9,012 bases of DNA, from positions 1 through 9,012 of the forward strand of contig JAXEXP010000021.1 of NCBI GenBank assembly GCA_034113365.1, in the 5' to 3' direction. A program made the position numbers and the translations under genes. Positions 1-6,035 of this stretch are shown in pieces. The notes under the pieces were generated by a model that was not told the origin of the DNA, searched no databases, and saw only the letters and a list, made by a program, of their open reading frames with translations. Each line of letters begins with the position of its first letter. Position 1 is the first letter of the stretch. Source of the DNA: Spyradocola sp034113365 (lineage in GTDB: Bacteria > Bacillota > Clostridia > Christensenellales > UBA1750).

Positions 1-38
1 CGTTGACGGAAGTATGCTTCTTGTGTTATCTTATCCAT
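1..38 (-). CDS. 5' end of a gene cut by the window edge; possibly a transposase/integrase-type protein
   Basis: An ATG at 38-36 opens a frame that stays open to the window edge and encodes MDKITQEAYFRQR. A Shine-Dalgarno-like AAAGGAG (54-48) sits 9 nt upstream, which supports a real start. From memory, this N-terminus resembles the start of helix-turn-helix/integrase-core transposases of gut Clostridia, but 13 residues cannot prove it. It is clearly not ribosomal protein L21 (rplU), which commonly follows rng in Clostridia and starts with a conserved GGKQY region. The gene has its own -10 box and leader, so it is probably not simply the next cistron of the rng operon. Confidence that a gene starts here is fair; confidence in the family is low. 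Confidence 0.5.
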   Translation of the reverse strand, partial: MDKITQEAYFRQ

Positions 39-40
39 TG

Positions 41-133
41 CAGAGAGCTCCTTTGTGGTGGATGGTGTGTGGTAACTCTATTCTACCACTTGCTCTCTGT
101 TTTTTCTTTACCTTCTGTTACCTATGTATTATA
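41..133 (-). promoter_or_regulatory. -10 box and structured 5' leader of the gene starting at 38
   Basis: A consensus TATAAT lies at 133-128 on the minus strand. No convincing -35 is found at 16-18 nt; TTGACT at 147-142 is too close. Downstream, an 8-bp perfect inverted repeat, CAGAGAGC (99-92) with GCTCTCTG (48-41), encloses a second perfect 6-bp stem, GTGGTA (89-84) with TACCAC (74-69), with a 9-nt loop. The outer stem's 3' arm lies between the Shine-Dalgarno-like AAAGGAG and the ATG, and takes in its last G, so folding would hinder translation. GGTAAC (122-117) could instead pair with GTTACC (76-71), which excludes the inner stem. The inverted repeats are read directly; a regulatory role is inference. 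Confidence 0.4.
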
Positions 134-155
134 CCTCAACAGTCAACAAAATTCC

Positions 156-169
156 CCTTGTTCACAAGG
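156..169 (-). terminator. weak hairpin after rng; possible terminator or element end
   Basis: Twelve nt past the rng stop codon is a short perfect inverted repeat, CCTTGT-GA-ACAAGG (6 bp with 2-nt loop, or 5 bp with 4-nt loop). On the minus strand it is followed by GGAATTTTG, which is a poor T tail. On the plus strand it is followed by TTTTCTTT, a better one, but no plus-strand gene needs it. It may be a weak end of the rng operon or part of the terminal sequence of an inserted element. Confidence 0.25.
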
Positions 170-180
170 TTTTCTTTGCG

Positions 181-1656
181 TTAATCCAGCCTTTCCAGCC
201 CGTCGAGCGCCTCGCCCGTCTCCACCGAGACGTGGTAATCCCCCGCGCGCTTGCGGCCGTCCGGCGCAAGATAAACGCCCAGGCCCTTGCCCAGCTGCCG
301 CACCTGCTCGAGCACCGCGGGGTTCGCGCTGATGACGATGCCCTCCGTCGTGCCCGACGCCTGCATCATCCGGGCCTGCCGGATGGCGCGGCGGGCGGTG
401 TGCTCCTCGCGCATGATGCGCCCGGTGCCGCCGCAGCAGGGGCAGGGCCGCTCCAGATTGTCGGACAGGCGGGTGCGCATCTTCTTGCGCGTCATCTCCA
501 CCAGCCCAAGGCCGGTCAGGCCCACCACGTTGGTCTTGTTGCGGTCCTTTTTGAAGGCCTCGCGCAGCGCCTCCACCACCTGCTGCTGGTGCTCCGCGCT
601 CTCCATGTCGATGAAGTCGATGATGATGATGCCGCCCAGGTCGCGCAGCCGCACCTGCCGGGCGATCTCCACGGCCGCCTCGCAGTTGAGCTGGAACACC
701 GTGTCCTGCAGGTCGTGCGAGCCCACAAATTTGCCCGTGTTGACGTCGATGACGGTCAGCGCCTCGGTCTGGTCGACGTACAGGTACCCGCCGTTCTTGA
801 GCCACACCTTGTGCTGCAGCGCCTTGTCCAGCCTGCTCTCGATGCGGTAGGCCTCAAACAGCGGGATGCCGCCGCCGTACACCTCCACGCGCCCGCACAG
901 CTCGGGCGAGATGCGCCGCAGCACGCCGCGCACCTGTTCCGCGCTGCCCTCGTCCTCCAGCACGAACCGGTCCACGTCCGCCGTGAACAGGTCGCGCACC
1001 GTCCGCGCCAGCAGGTTCTCGTCCTCATGCACGCAGGCCGGCGCCTTGCGCACGCGCGCCCGCTGCTCGATCTCCTTCCACAGCGCCGTAAGGTACGCAA
1101 TGTCCGCAACAAAATCCGCCGCGCTTAAGCCTTCCGCCGCCGTGCGCACAATCAGCCCCATGCCCTCGGGCTTGACGCACTCGGCCTCGTCGCGCAGCCG
1201 CTGCCGCTCCTCCTCGCTGCTTATGCGCCGCGACACACCCACGTAGTCCACCTGCGGCACCAGCACCACGTAGCGCCCCGGCAGCGTGATGTGCGTGGTG
1301 ATGCGCGCGCCCTTGCTGCCGTCGGGCTCCTTGACCACCTGCACCACGATCTCCTGCCCGGCCTTGACGGCCTGCCGGATGGAGGTAAACGCCGCGCGCT
1401 TGCCGCCAAACGTCAGGTCGCGCTCGTCCACGCCGATGTCGCCCACATACAAAAACGCGTTCTTGTCGGTGCCGATGTCCACAAACGCAGCCTGCATGCC
1501 GGGCAGCACGTTCTGCACGCGCCCCTTGTAGATGTTGCCGGCCAGCTTGTGCGCGCCCTCGCGCTCGAGGTAGAACTCGCACAGCTCGCCGTCCTCCAGC
1601 ACCGCCACGCGCGTCAGCTCCGGCTCCCGGCTGATGATGATCTCCTTTTTGCTCAT
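181..1656 (-). CDS. rng: ribonuclease G/E family endoribonuclease
   Basis: This 491-residue protein is a single-strand-specific endoribonuclease of the RNase E/G family, acting in the cytoplasm on rRNA precursors and mRNA. Visible in order: an N-terminal region with an embedded S1 RNA-binding domain (about 38-120, with the NIYKGRV, LPGMQAAFVDIG and KNAFLY blocks); the 5'-sensor/RNase H-like region; catalytic Mg ligands D304 (in TVIDVNTG) and D347 (in IIIIDFIDM); and the Zn-link CPCCGGTG (C405, C408), which joins subunits in the family. The length fits RNase G; the long scaffold tail of RNase E is absent. The ATG overlaps the stop codon of the upstream DUF2344 gene as ATGA, so translation is probably coupled and the gene is third in the radical SAM operon. 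The stop is TAA at 183-181. No truncation or missing key residue is seen. Confidence 0.95.
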   Translation of the reverse strand: MSKKEIIISREPELTRVAVLEDGELCEFYLEREGAHKLAGNIYKGRVQNVLPGMQAAFVDIGTDKNAFLYVGDIGVDERDLTFGGKRAAFTSIRQAVKAGQEIVVQVVKEPDGSKGARITTHITLPGRYVVLVPQVDYVGVSRRISSEEERQRLRDEAECVKPEGMGLIVRTAAEGLSAADFVADIAYLTALWKEIEQRARVRKAPACVHEDENLLARTVRDLFTADVDRFVLEDEGSAEQVRGVLRRISPELCGRVEVYGGGIPLFEAYRIESRLDKALQHKVWLKNGGYLYVDQTEALTVIDVNTGKFVGSHDLQDTVFQLNCEAAVEIARQVRLRDLGGIIIIDFIDMESAEHQQQVVEALREAFKKDRNKTNVVGLTGLGLVEMTRKKMRTRLSDNLERPCPCCGGTGRIMREEHTARRAIRQARMMQASGTTEGIVISANPAVLEQVRQLGKGLGVYLAPDGRKRAGDYHVSVETGEALDGLERLD

Positions 1657-2324
1657 GCCTTGCCCATTCCCGCCTCAAACAATCCAACCCGCGCGCCGTC
1701 CTTGCCCGCCGCGCAGAAGCCCGTGCGCACGATGCGGCAGAACGCGCCGGGCGCCAGCGCCTGCATCAGCAGCTCGGGCTTGAGGCAGTTGGCGTTGGTC
1801 TGCTCTAAAATCATCGTCAACGTGGACTTCTCCCCGTCGAAGGCGCAGTCCAGCGCATGCACCATCGGCCGGATGTTGACCATGCGGGTCTTGGTCTTGC
1901 TCTTCTTCTCCGCCATGACCTCCTCTGCGGCGTTGAAGCCCTCCACGGCCGCCGACAGATCCATCCCCGGCACCTCCACGGCGTATTCCGCCTCGGCCAT
2001 CAGCGCCATCAGCGCGGGGGCGGAGTCCTCCACCAGCGCGGCACGGCGGCACTTGAGCCCCTCGGGCAGCACCGCGTTGAGCTTATCCAAAAATTCCTCC
2101 GGCGAGATCTCCCCCGCCAGCTCCACGTCCAGTATCTCGCACCGGCTCTGCAAACCGACGGACAGCGCCGTCGCAAACGCCAGATTCACATGCGGGTTGA
2201 AGCCCTGCGAGTAGCGCACGGGCAGCCCCGCCCGCCGCAGCGCGCGCTGCATGGTGTTCTGCAGATCCAGATGCGAAAACCAGCTCATTCGCCCCATCTT
2301 CTCAAATTCCGCGATCATTCGCAC
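1653..2324 (-). CDS. DUF2344 / TIGR03936-type radical-SAM-linked protein
   Basis: This is a protein of about 223 residues belonging to the family that accompanies TIGR03960-type radical SAM proteins; its biochemical function is unknown. Family blocks seen: FSHLDLQ near residues 17-23, RALRRAGLPVRYSQGFNPH just after, PEGLKCRRAA mid-protein, and KTKTRMVNIRPM, which corresponds to the basic plus IRP block of the family. The frame is open upstream, but two starts are realistic. The GTG at 2324 has AAGGGGG 10 nt upstream and gives exactly the usual N-terminal length before the FEK-GRM block. The ATG at 2318 forms an ATGA overlap with the upstream stop but lies 16 nt from that Shine-Dalgarno. I chose the GTG. 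The 3' end overlaps rng as ATGA. It sits between its radical SAM partner and RNase G in one operon. Confidence 0.85.
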   Translation of the reverse strand: MRMIAEFEKMGRMSWFSHLDLQNTMQRALRRAGLPVRYSQGFNPHVNLAFATALSVGLQSRCEILDVELAGEISPEEFLDKLNAVLPEGLKCRRAALVEDSAPALMALMAEAEYAVEVPGMDLSAAVEGFNAAEEVMAEKKSKTKTRMVNIRPMVHALDCAFDGEKSTLTMILEQTNANCLKPELLMQALAPGAFCRIVRTGFCAAGKDGARVGLFEAGMGKA

Positions 2325-4165
2325 GACTTGCACACCCCCTTGACGAACTGCTTCATGCCGCAGCCGTGGCACTTGATTCGGCAGTCGGGCGAGGTCTGGG
2401 CAGCCATCGCCTTTTTCCACTCCCGCTGCAAAAATTCCTTGGTCACGCCCGCGTCGATGTGATCCCACGGCAGCGGCGCGTCCAGCTCATACCGCTTGTG
2501 CGCGAACTGCTCGCACGTCAGCCCGCAGTCGGCAAACGCCGCCATCCACGCGTCAAACTTGAACTCCTCCGTCCAGCCGTCGAACCGGCAGCCGCGCTTC
2601 CACGCCGCCAGCAGCACGCCGCACAGCCTGCGGTCGCCCCGCGCAAACGCCGCCTCCAGGAACGACAGATGCGGCTCGTGCCAGCTGAAGGTCACAGACC
2701 TCAGGTGCAGCTTTTCGCGCAGCAGCTTCTGCTTGCGCTCCAGCTCCTCGATGGTGTTCTGCGGCTCCCACTGGAAGGGCGTAAAGGGCTTGGGCACGAA
2801 CGAGGACGCGCTCACGCCCACGCGCAGCCCCTTCTGCCGCACTTCCTTGGGCACGGAGAAGTATTCGTCCAGCACCGCCTGCGCCAGCCCTCGGATGCCC
2901 TCCAGATCCTCGTCGGTCTCGGTGGGCAGGCCGATCATGGTGTAGAGCTTGACGGCGCTCCACCCCTTCTCAAACGCGTCGTGCACCGATTCGCGCAGCT
3001 GCTGCTCCGTCACGCCCTTGTTGATCACGTCGCGCAGCCGCTGCGTGCCCGCCTCCGGCGCAAAGGTCAGGCCGGTCTTGCGGATCTGCTGCGTCTGCTC
3101 CAGCGTCTCGCCCAGCACCGAGTCGATGCGCAGCGACGGCAGCGAAATCGCCACCTTGTTGCAGCCGTGCTCCTCGACGAGCTTTCTCGCCAGCTCCGGC
3201 AGGTGCGAATAGTCGCCTGTGGACAGCGAGGACAGGCTCATCTCCTCATAGCCCGTGCTGCCCAGCAGCTTGCGCGCCAGCTCCAGCAGCTTGTCCAGAC
3301 TGCGCTCGCGCTGCGGACGGTACAGCATGCCCGCCTGACAGAACCGGCAGCCGCGCGTGCAGCCGCGCGCCACCTCCAGCATCACGCGGTCGTGCACGAT
3401 TTCCGTGAACGGCACGATGATCTTGTCCGGGTAATCCGCGCTGTCCAGGTCGGGGATGCAGCGCTTGCGGATGCGCGCCGGCACGTCGTCCCGCAGGCGC
3501 TTAACCCCCGCAAACTCGCCGGTTTCGTCATACGTTGATTCGTAGAACCGCGGCACATAGTTGCCCTCGAGGTTCGCCATCTCCAGCAGGAACTCCTCGC
3601 GCGAGCCGCCGTGCTTCTTCCACGCGTTGTAGTGCTCGCACAGCTCGAGGATCTGCTCCTCGCCGTCGCCCACCATGAACAGGTCGACAAAGTCCGCCAG
3701 CGGCTCCGGGTTGAACGCGCAGGGCCCGCCGCACACCACAAAGGGCGCGCCCGCCGCGTCTCGCTCCTGCCACGTCATCGGGATGCCCGCCAGATCCATC
3801 ATGTTGAGCACATTGGTGTAGCTCATCTCATACTGCAAGGTGAATCCCACGATGTCAAACTCCCCCACGGGCGAGAAGGTCTCCAGCGAAAACAGCGGCA
3901 CGCCATTCTGGCGCATCGCGGCCTCCATGTCCGTCCACGGCGCAAACACGCGCTCGCAGTAAAAATTCTCGCGCTTGTTGAGAATGTGGTAGAGTATCTT
4001 CATGCCCAGATGCGACATGCCCACCTCGTAGGTGTCCGGGAAGCAGAACGCAAACCGCACGTCGATGCCGTCCAGCTCCTTTTTGACCATGTTGACCTCG
4101 CCGCCGGTGTACCTGGCGGGCTTGGAAACGCCTGCCAGCAGCGGTTCGATTCTATCGTAAAGCAT
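2315..4165 (-). CDS. TIGR03960-type radical SAM protein (B12-binding-like N-terminus)
   Basis: This 616-residue enzyme has a clear radical SAM cluster motif CTRGCRFC (C269, C273, C276) that would bind a 4Fe-4S cluster and S-adenosylmethionine. Residues of about 25-240 look like the cobalamin-binding-like N-terminal fold of this family (FPDTYEVGMSHLG, GPCAFNPEPLADFVD, GDGEE), but without the DxHxxG cobalamin ligand motif. The radical SAM barrel follows at about 255-480, including LTFAPEAGTQRLRDVINKG and the IGLPTETDEDL block. A cysteine-rich tail, CHGCG and CKSC (C599, C602, C612, C615), may bind zinc or a second cluster. The substrate is unknown. It is first in an operon with DUF2344 and rng, with a strong AGGAGGT ribosome-binding site (4179-4173) 7 nt before the ATG. 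Family assignment is firm; function is not. Confidence 0.92.
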   Translation of the reverse strand: MLYDRIEPLLAGVSKPARYTGGEVNMVKKELDGIDVRFAFCFPDTYEVGMSHLGMKILYHILNKRENFYCERVFAPWTDMEAAMRQNGVPLFSLETFSPVGEFDIVGFTLQYEMSYTNVLNMMDLAGIPMTWQERDAAGAPFVVCGGPCAFNPEPLADFVDLFMVGDGEEQILELCEHYNAWKKHGGSREEFLLEMANLEGNYVPRFYESTYDETGEFAGVKRLRDDVPARIRKRCIPDLDSADYPDKIIVPFTEIVHDRVMLEVARGCTRGCRFCQAGMLYRPQRERSLDKLLELARKLLGSTGYEEMSLSSLSTGDYSHLPELARKLVEEHGCNKVAISLPSLRIDSVLGETLEQTQQIRKTGLTFAPEAGTQRLRDVINKGVTEQQLRESVHDAFEKGWSAVKLYTMIGLPTETDEDLEGIRGLAQAVLDEYFSVPKEVRQKGLRVGVSASSFVPKPFTPFQWEPQNTIEELERKQKLLREKLHLRSVTFSWHEPHLSFLEAAFARGDRRLCGVLLAAWKRGCRFDGWTEEFKFDAWMAAFADCGLTCEQFAHKRYELDAPLPWDHIDAGVTKEFLQREWKKAMAAQTSPDCRIKCHGCGMKQFVKGVCKSCE

Positions 4166-4172
4166 AGGGTTG

Positions 4173-4227
4173 ACCTCCTGAAAACTGCATTCTCATCTAT
4201 TCTACACGCACTTTCCCCAAACTGCAA
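4173..4227 (-). promoter_or_regulatory. sigma-A-like promoter and ribosome-binding site of the radical SAM-DUF2344-rng operon
   Basis: TTGCAG (4227-4222) and TAGAAT (4204-4199) are separated by 17 bp, the optimal spacing for a housekeeping promoter; the -10 matches 5 of 6 consensus bases, the -35 only about 3. Transcription would start near 4192, giving a leader of about 27 nt that contains AGGAGGT at 4179-4173. The promoter lies just downstream of the aspS terminator, so the operon appears to be transcribed independently of aspS. Confidence 0.55.
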
Positions 4228-4257
4228 GCCATCTTCGGTTAATCCGCGTGCTAACGC

Positions 4258-4285
4258 AAAAAAGCCGCCGCATTTCTGCGACGGC
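4258..4285 (-). terminator. intrinsic terminator of aspS
   Basis: Fourteen nt beyond the aspS stop codon, the minus strand reads GCCGTCGCA-GAAA-TGCGGCGGC followed by six T. That is a 9-bp stem with one G-U pair, a GAAA tetraloop and a T tail, a textbook Rho-independent terminator. It isolates aspS from the radical SAM operon. Confidence 0.9.
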
Positions 4286-4298
4286 CTTACGCATCGTT

Positions 4299-5627
4299 TT
4301 ACGGGGTCAGGCGGTTGGGGCCGCGGAACAGGAACATGACCTCCTTGATGCCCATGCCCAGCAGCAGCATCGTCAGACGGTCGACGCCCAGACCAAAGCC
4401 GCCGTGCGGCGGGCAGCCGTAGCGGAAGAACTCAAGGTAGAACTTGACGTCCTCGGCCAGGCCCTTCTCCTCCGCCTGCTTCTTGAGCACGTCGTAGCGG
4501 TGCTCGCGCTGCGCGCCGGTGGTGATCTCCACGCCGCGCCAGATCAGGTCGTAGCCCTGCGGCACGCCGTTCTCGTCGCGCATGTGGTAGAACGCGCGCT
4601 TCTCCGCGGAGTAATCCGTCACAAACAGGAACTCGTGGTCGTAGTGCTTCTTCACCCACTCGAAGCTCAGCTTTTCGGCCTCGGTGGTCAGATCGCCCTT
4701 TTCGCTCTCGTCCACGACGTAGCCGAAGTCCTTCTCCAGCCCGTCGTACAGCTCGCGCAGCGTCACGACCGGGAAGGGCGTGGTGGGCACGACCAGCGGC
4801 AGCCCGAACAGCCGCTCGATGTCCTCGCCGTACTTCTCCTTGACAACGGAAAGCGCGTAGGTGAGCAGATCCTCTTCCATCTTCATCACGTCGCGGAAGG
4901 ACTCGATGTAGCTGAACTCCAGGTCAAAGCCCGTGAACTCGGTGGTGTGCTTGCTGGTGAAGCTCTTCTCCGCGCGGAACACCGGCCCCACCTCGAAGAT
5001 GCGCTCCAGCCCGCTGGCCATCGCCATCTGCTTGTAGAACTGCGGGCTCTGCGCCAGGTACGCGTTGCGGTCGAAATACTTGACCTCAAACACCTCGGAG
5101 CCCGACTCGGACGCCGCGCCGATGAGCTTGGGGGTGTGGATCTCCAGGAAATTGCGCTGCAGCAGGAATTCGCGCATCGCGGCGACCAGGCAGGTCTGCA
5201 CCTTGAAGAGCATCTGGTTCTCCTCGGTGCGCAGGTCTACCCAGCGGTAGTCGATGCGCTGGTCGATGGAGGAGCGCTCCACGGCCTTGCGCTTCTTGGT
5301 GGCGGGGATCTCCTTGCGGTTGATGGGCAGCGCCTCGGCCAGCGACTCGATGAGGATCTCCTCGGGCAGCACCTCGATGCCGCCGAGCTTGACGTACTCG
5401 TTCTCCACCGCCTGACCGATCACCGTCACCACGGAATCCAGCGTCAGCTGGCTGACGGCCTCGGCGACCTGGGGTACCTTTTCCTTTTCCACCGTCACCT
5501 GCATCACGCCGGTGATGTCCTTGATGACCAGAAACGCCATGGACTTGCCGTCGCGGAGGTTCTCAACAAAGCCCTGGATCTTGACCTGCTGGCCGCCGCG
5601 GACGTCCGCTATATAAGTTCTTTGCAT
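4299..5627 (-). CDS. aspS: archaeal-type aspartyl-tRNA synthetase (aspartate--tRNA(Asp/Asn) ligase, AspS2-like)
   Basis: This 442-residue class IIb synthetase charges tRNA with aspartate. It has an OB-fold anticodon-binding domain (about 1-100), a motif-1 region (HTPKLIGAASESG, 164-176), QSPQFYKQ (193-200), motif 2 (FRAEKSFTSKHTTEF, 217-231), GVEITTGAQREHR (365-377) and motif 3 (GGFGLGVDRL, 409-418), and ends in RLTP. The length and the lack of the large GAD insertion mark the archaeal/eukaryotic type, not the usual ~590-residue bacterial AspRS. In Clostridia such enzymes are often non-discriminating and make Asp-tRNA(Asn) for GatCAB amidation; whether this one does is inference. The two positions I recall as specificity markers carry Glu22 and Leu81, neither of the textbook pairs. 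The ATG has GGGAG 10 nt upstream. The gene is monocistronic with its own promoter and terminator. AsnRS is less likely because of the FTGFDLE and RLTP signatures. Confidence 0.93.
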   Translation of the reverse strand: MQRTYIADVRGGQQVKIQGFVENLRDGKSMAFLVIKDITGVMQVTVEKEKVPQVAEAVSQLTLDSVVTVIGQAVENEYVKLGGIEVLPEEILIESLAEALPINRKEIPATKKRKAVERSSIDQRIDYRWVDLRTEENQMLFKVQTCLVAAMREFLLQRNFLEIHTPKLIGAASESGSEVFEVKYFDRNAYLAQSPQFYKQMAMASGLERIFEVGPVFRAEKSFTSKHTTEFTGFDLEFSYIESFRDVMKMEEDLLTYALSVVKEKYGEDIERLFGLPLVVPTTPFPVVTLRELYDGLEKDFGYVVDESEKGDLTTEAEKLSFEWVKKHYDHEFLFVTDYSAEKRAFYHMRDENGVPQGYDLIWRGVEITTGAQREHRYDVLKKQAEEKGLAEDVKFYLEFFRYGCPPHGGFGLGVDRLTMLLLGMGIKEVMFLFRGPNRLTP

Positions 5628-5662
5628 CGATCTGCTTCTCCCTTTAGTAGATTTCTTTCTAT

Positions 5663-5690
5663 ATTATACACGTTTTGCGGAAAAGCACAA
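5663..5690 (-). promoter_or_regulatory. sigma-A-like promoter of aspS
   Basis: A perfect TATAAT (5668-5663) lies 16 bp from TTGTGC (5690-5685), a partial -35. The start of transcription would fall near 5656, giving a leader of about 30 nt that holds GGGAG before the aspS ATG. The leader is too short for a riboswitch. Confidence 0.6.
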
Positions 5691-6035
5691 GAAATACTGC
5701 ACACAATTCTGTAAACTCTTTTGAAGCATGCCCCTTCTGACGGCATAATGCGTTCCACGGCAGCGCGGCTCCACCCTTCAGCCGGCCGAAGGCCGGCAGC
5801 TCCCCTCAAGGGGAGCCTTAACCCATCCCCCCAGCTTCTGTGCCCCACCCCACCATCGGCAGGCATTCAGACAACGATCCGTATCCATCCGTTAACTTTC
5901 CCTTGTTAGTTCACACAGTGGGACAAATCTCCGAAACGTGCGTGTCTCAGGAAAAAGCTGACCGACAAACTGTAGCCTCCGTTATTCCGTAAGTATTACA
6001 CCATTCCACCAAAACTACCCGCCAAGACACCGCCG
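5691..6035. other. gene-poor intergenic stretch between spoIVFB and aspS
   Basis: Apart from the double-hairpin repeat and a G-rich minus-strand tract (5851-5822), nothing here looks coding. The short ORFs have no plausible ribosome-binding site or family match, and one of 85 codons runs through the repeat and into aspS. No strong terminator follows the spoIVFB stop codon. GC content falls and codon-like periodicity is lost at about 5870-6010, which might be the remnant of an insertion. A 25-nt segment at 5891-5915 weakly resembles the possible element end at 142-166. Confidence 0.5.
5771..5817. repeat. double-hairpin interspersed repeat
   Basis: Two adjacent perfect hairpins: GCCGGCC-GAA-GGCCGGC (5781-5797) and GCTCCCC-TCAA-GGGGAGC (5799-5816), one base apart, flanked by CCACCCTTCA on one side and CTTAACCC on the other. 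From memory, this arrangement (GGCTCCCCTTGAGGGGAGC followed by a GC stem and a GAAGGGTGG tail on the minus strand) is a dispersed intergenic repeat in many gut Firmicutes. Only one copy is in this window, so repeat status rests on recognition. No T tail follows either stem, so it is not a standard terminator. Confidence 0.6.

Noticed and set aside
39..133. Ribosomal protein L21 leader, because rng is usually followed by rplU.
   Set aside because: The gene that follows starts MDKITQEAYFRQR, which is not L21, and I could not match the stems to an L21 leader with confidence.
2325..2468. A 48-codon N-terminal extension of the DUF2344 protein.
   Set aside because: It overlaps the radical SAM gene in another frame and has no family similarity; the SHLDL block is at the correct distance from the GTG at 2324.
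2366..3538. Long plus-strand ORFs (also at 124-1128, 4248-5714 and 7544-8857).
   Set aside because: They lie antisense to well-supported genes, are rich in His, Arg, Gln and Leu as expected for the opposite strand of GC-rich coding DNA, have no ribosome-binding sites and match no family.
5755..5779. Minus-strand AGGGTGGAGCCGCG, one base from the T-box consensus AGGGTGGnACCGCG, upstream of aspS; a T-box riboswitch was considered because clostridial aspS2 genes can have one.
   Set aside because: The motif lies at the edge of the double-hairpin repeat, no terminator with a T run follows it, no Stem I or specifier loop is recognisable, and a consensus TATAAT promoter lies between it and aspS. 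A covariance-model search for T-boxes over 5628-6035 would settle it.
5609..5866. An 85-codon minus-strand ORF overlapping the aspS start.
   Set aside because: It is out of frame with aspS, runs through the hairpin repeat and the aspS promoter, and has no recognisable domain.
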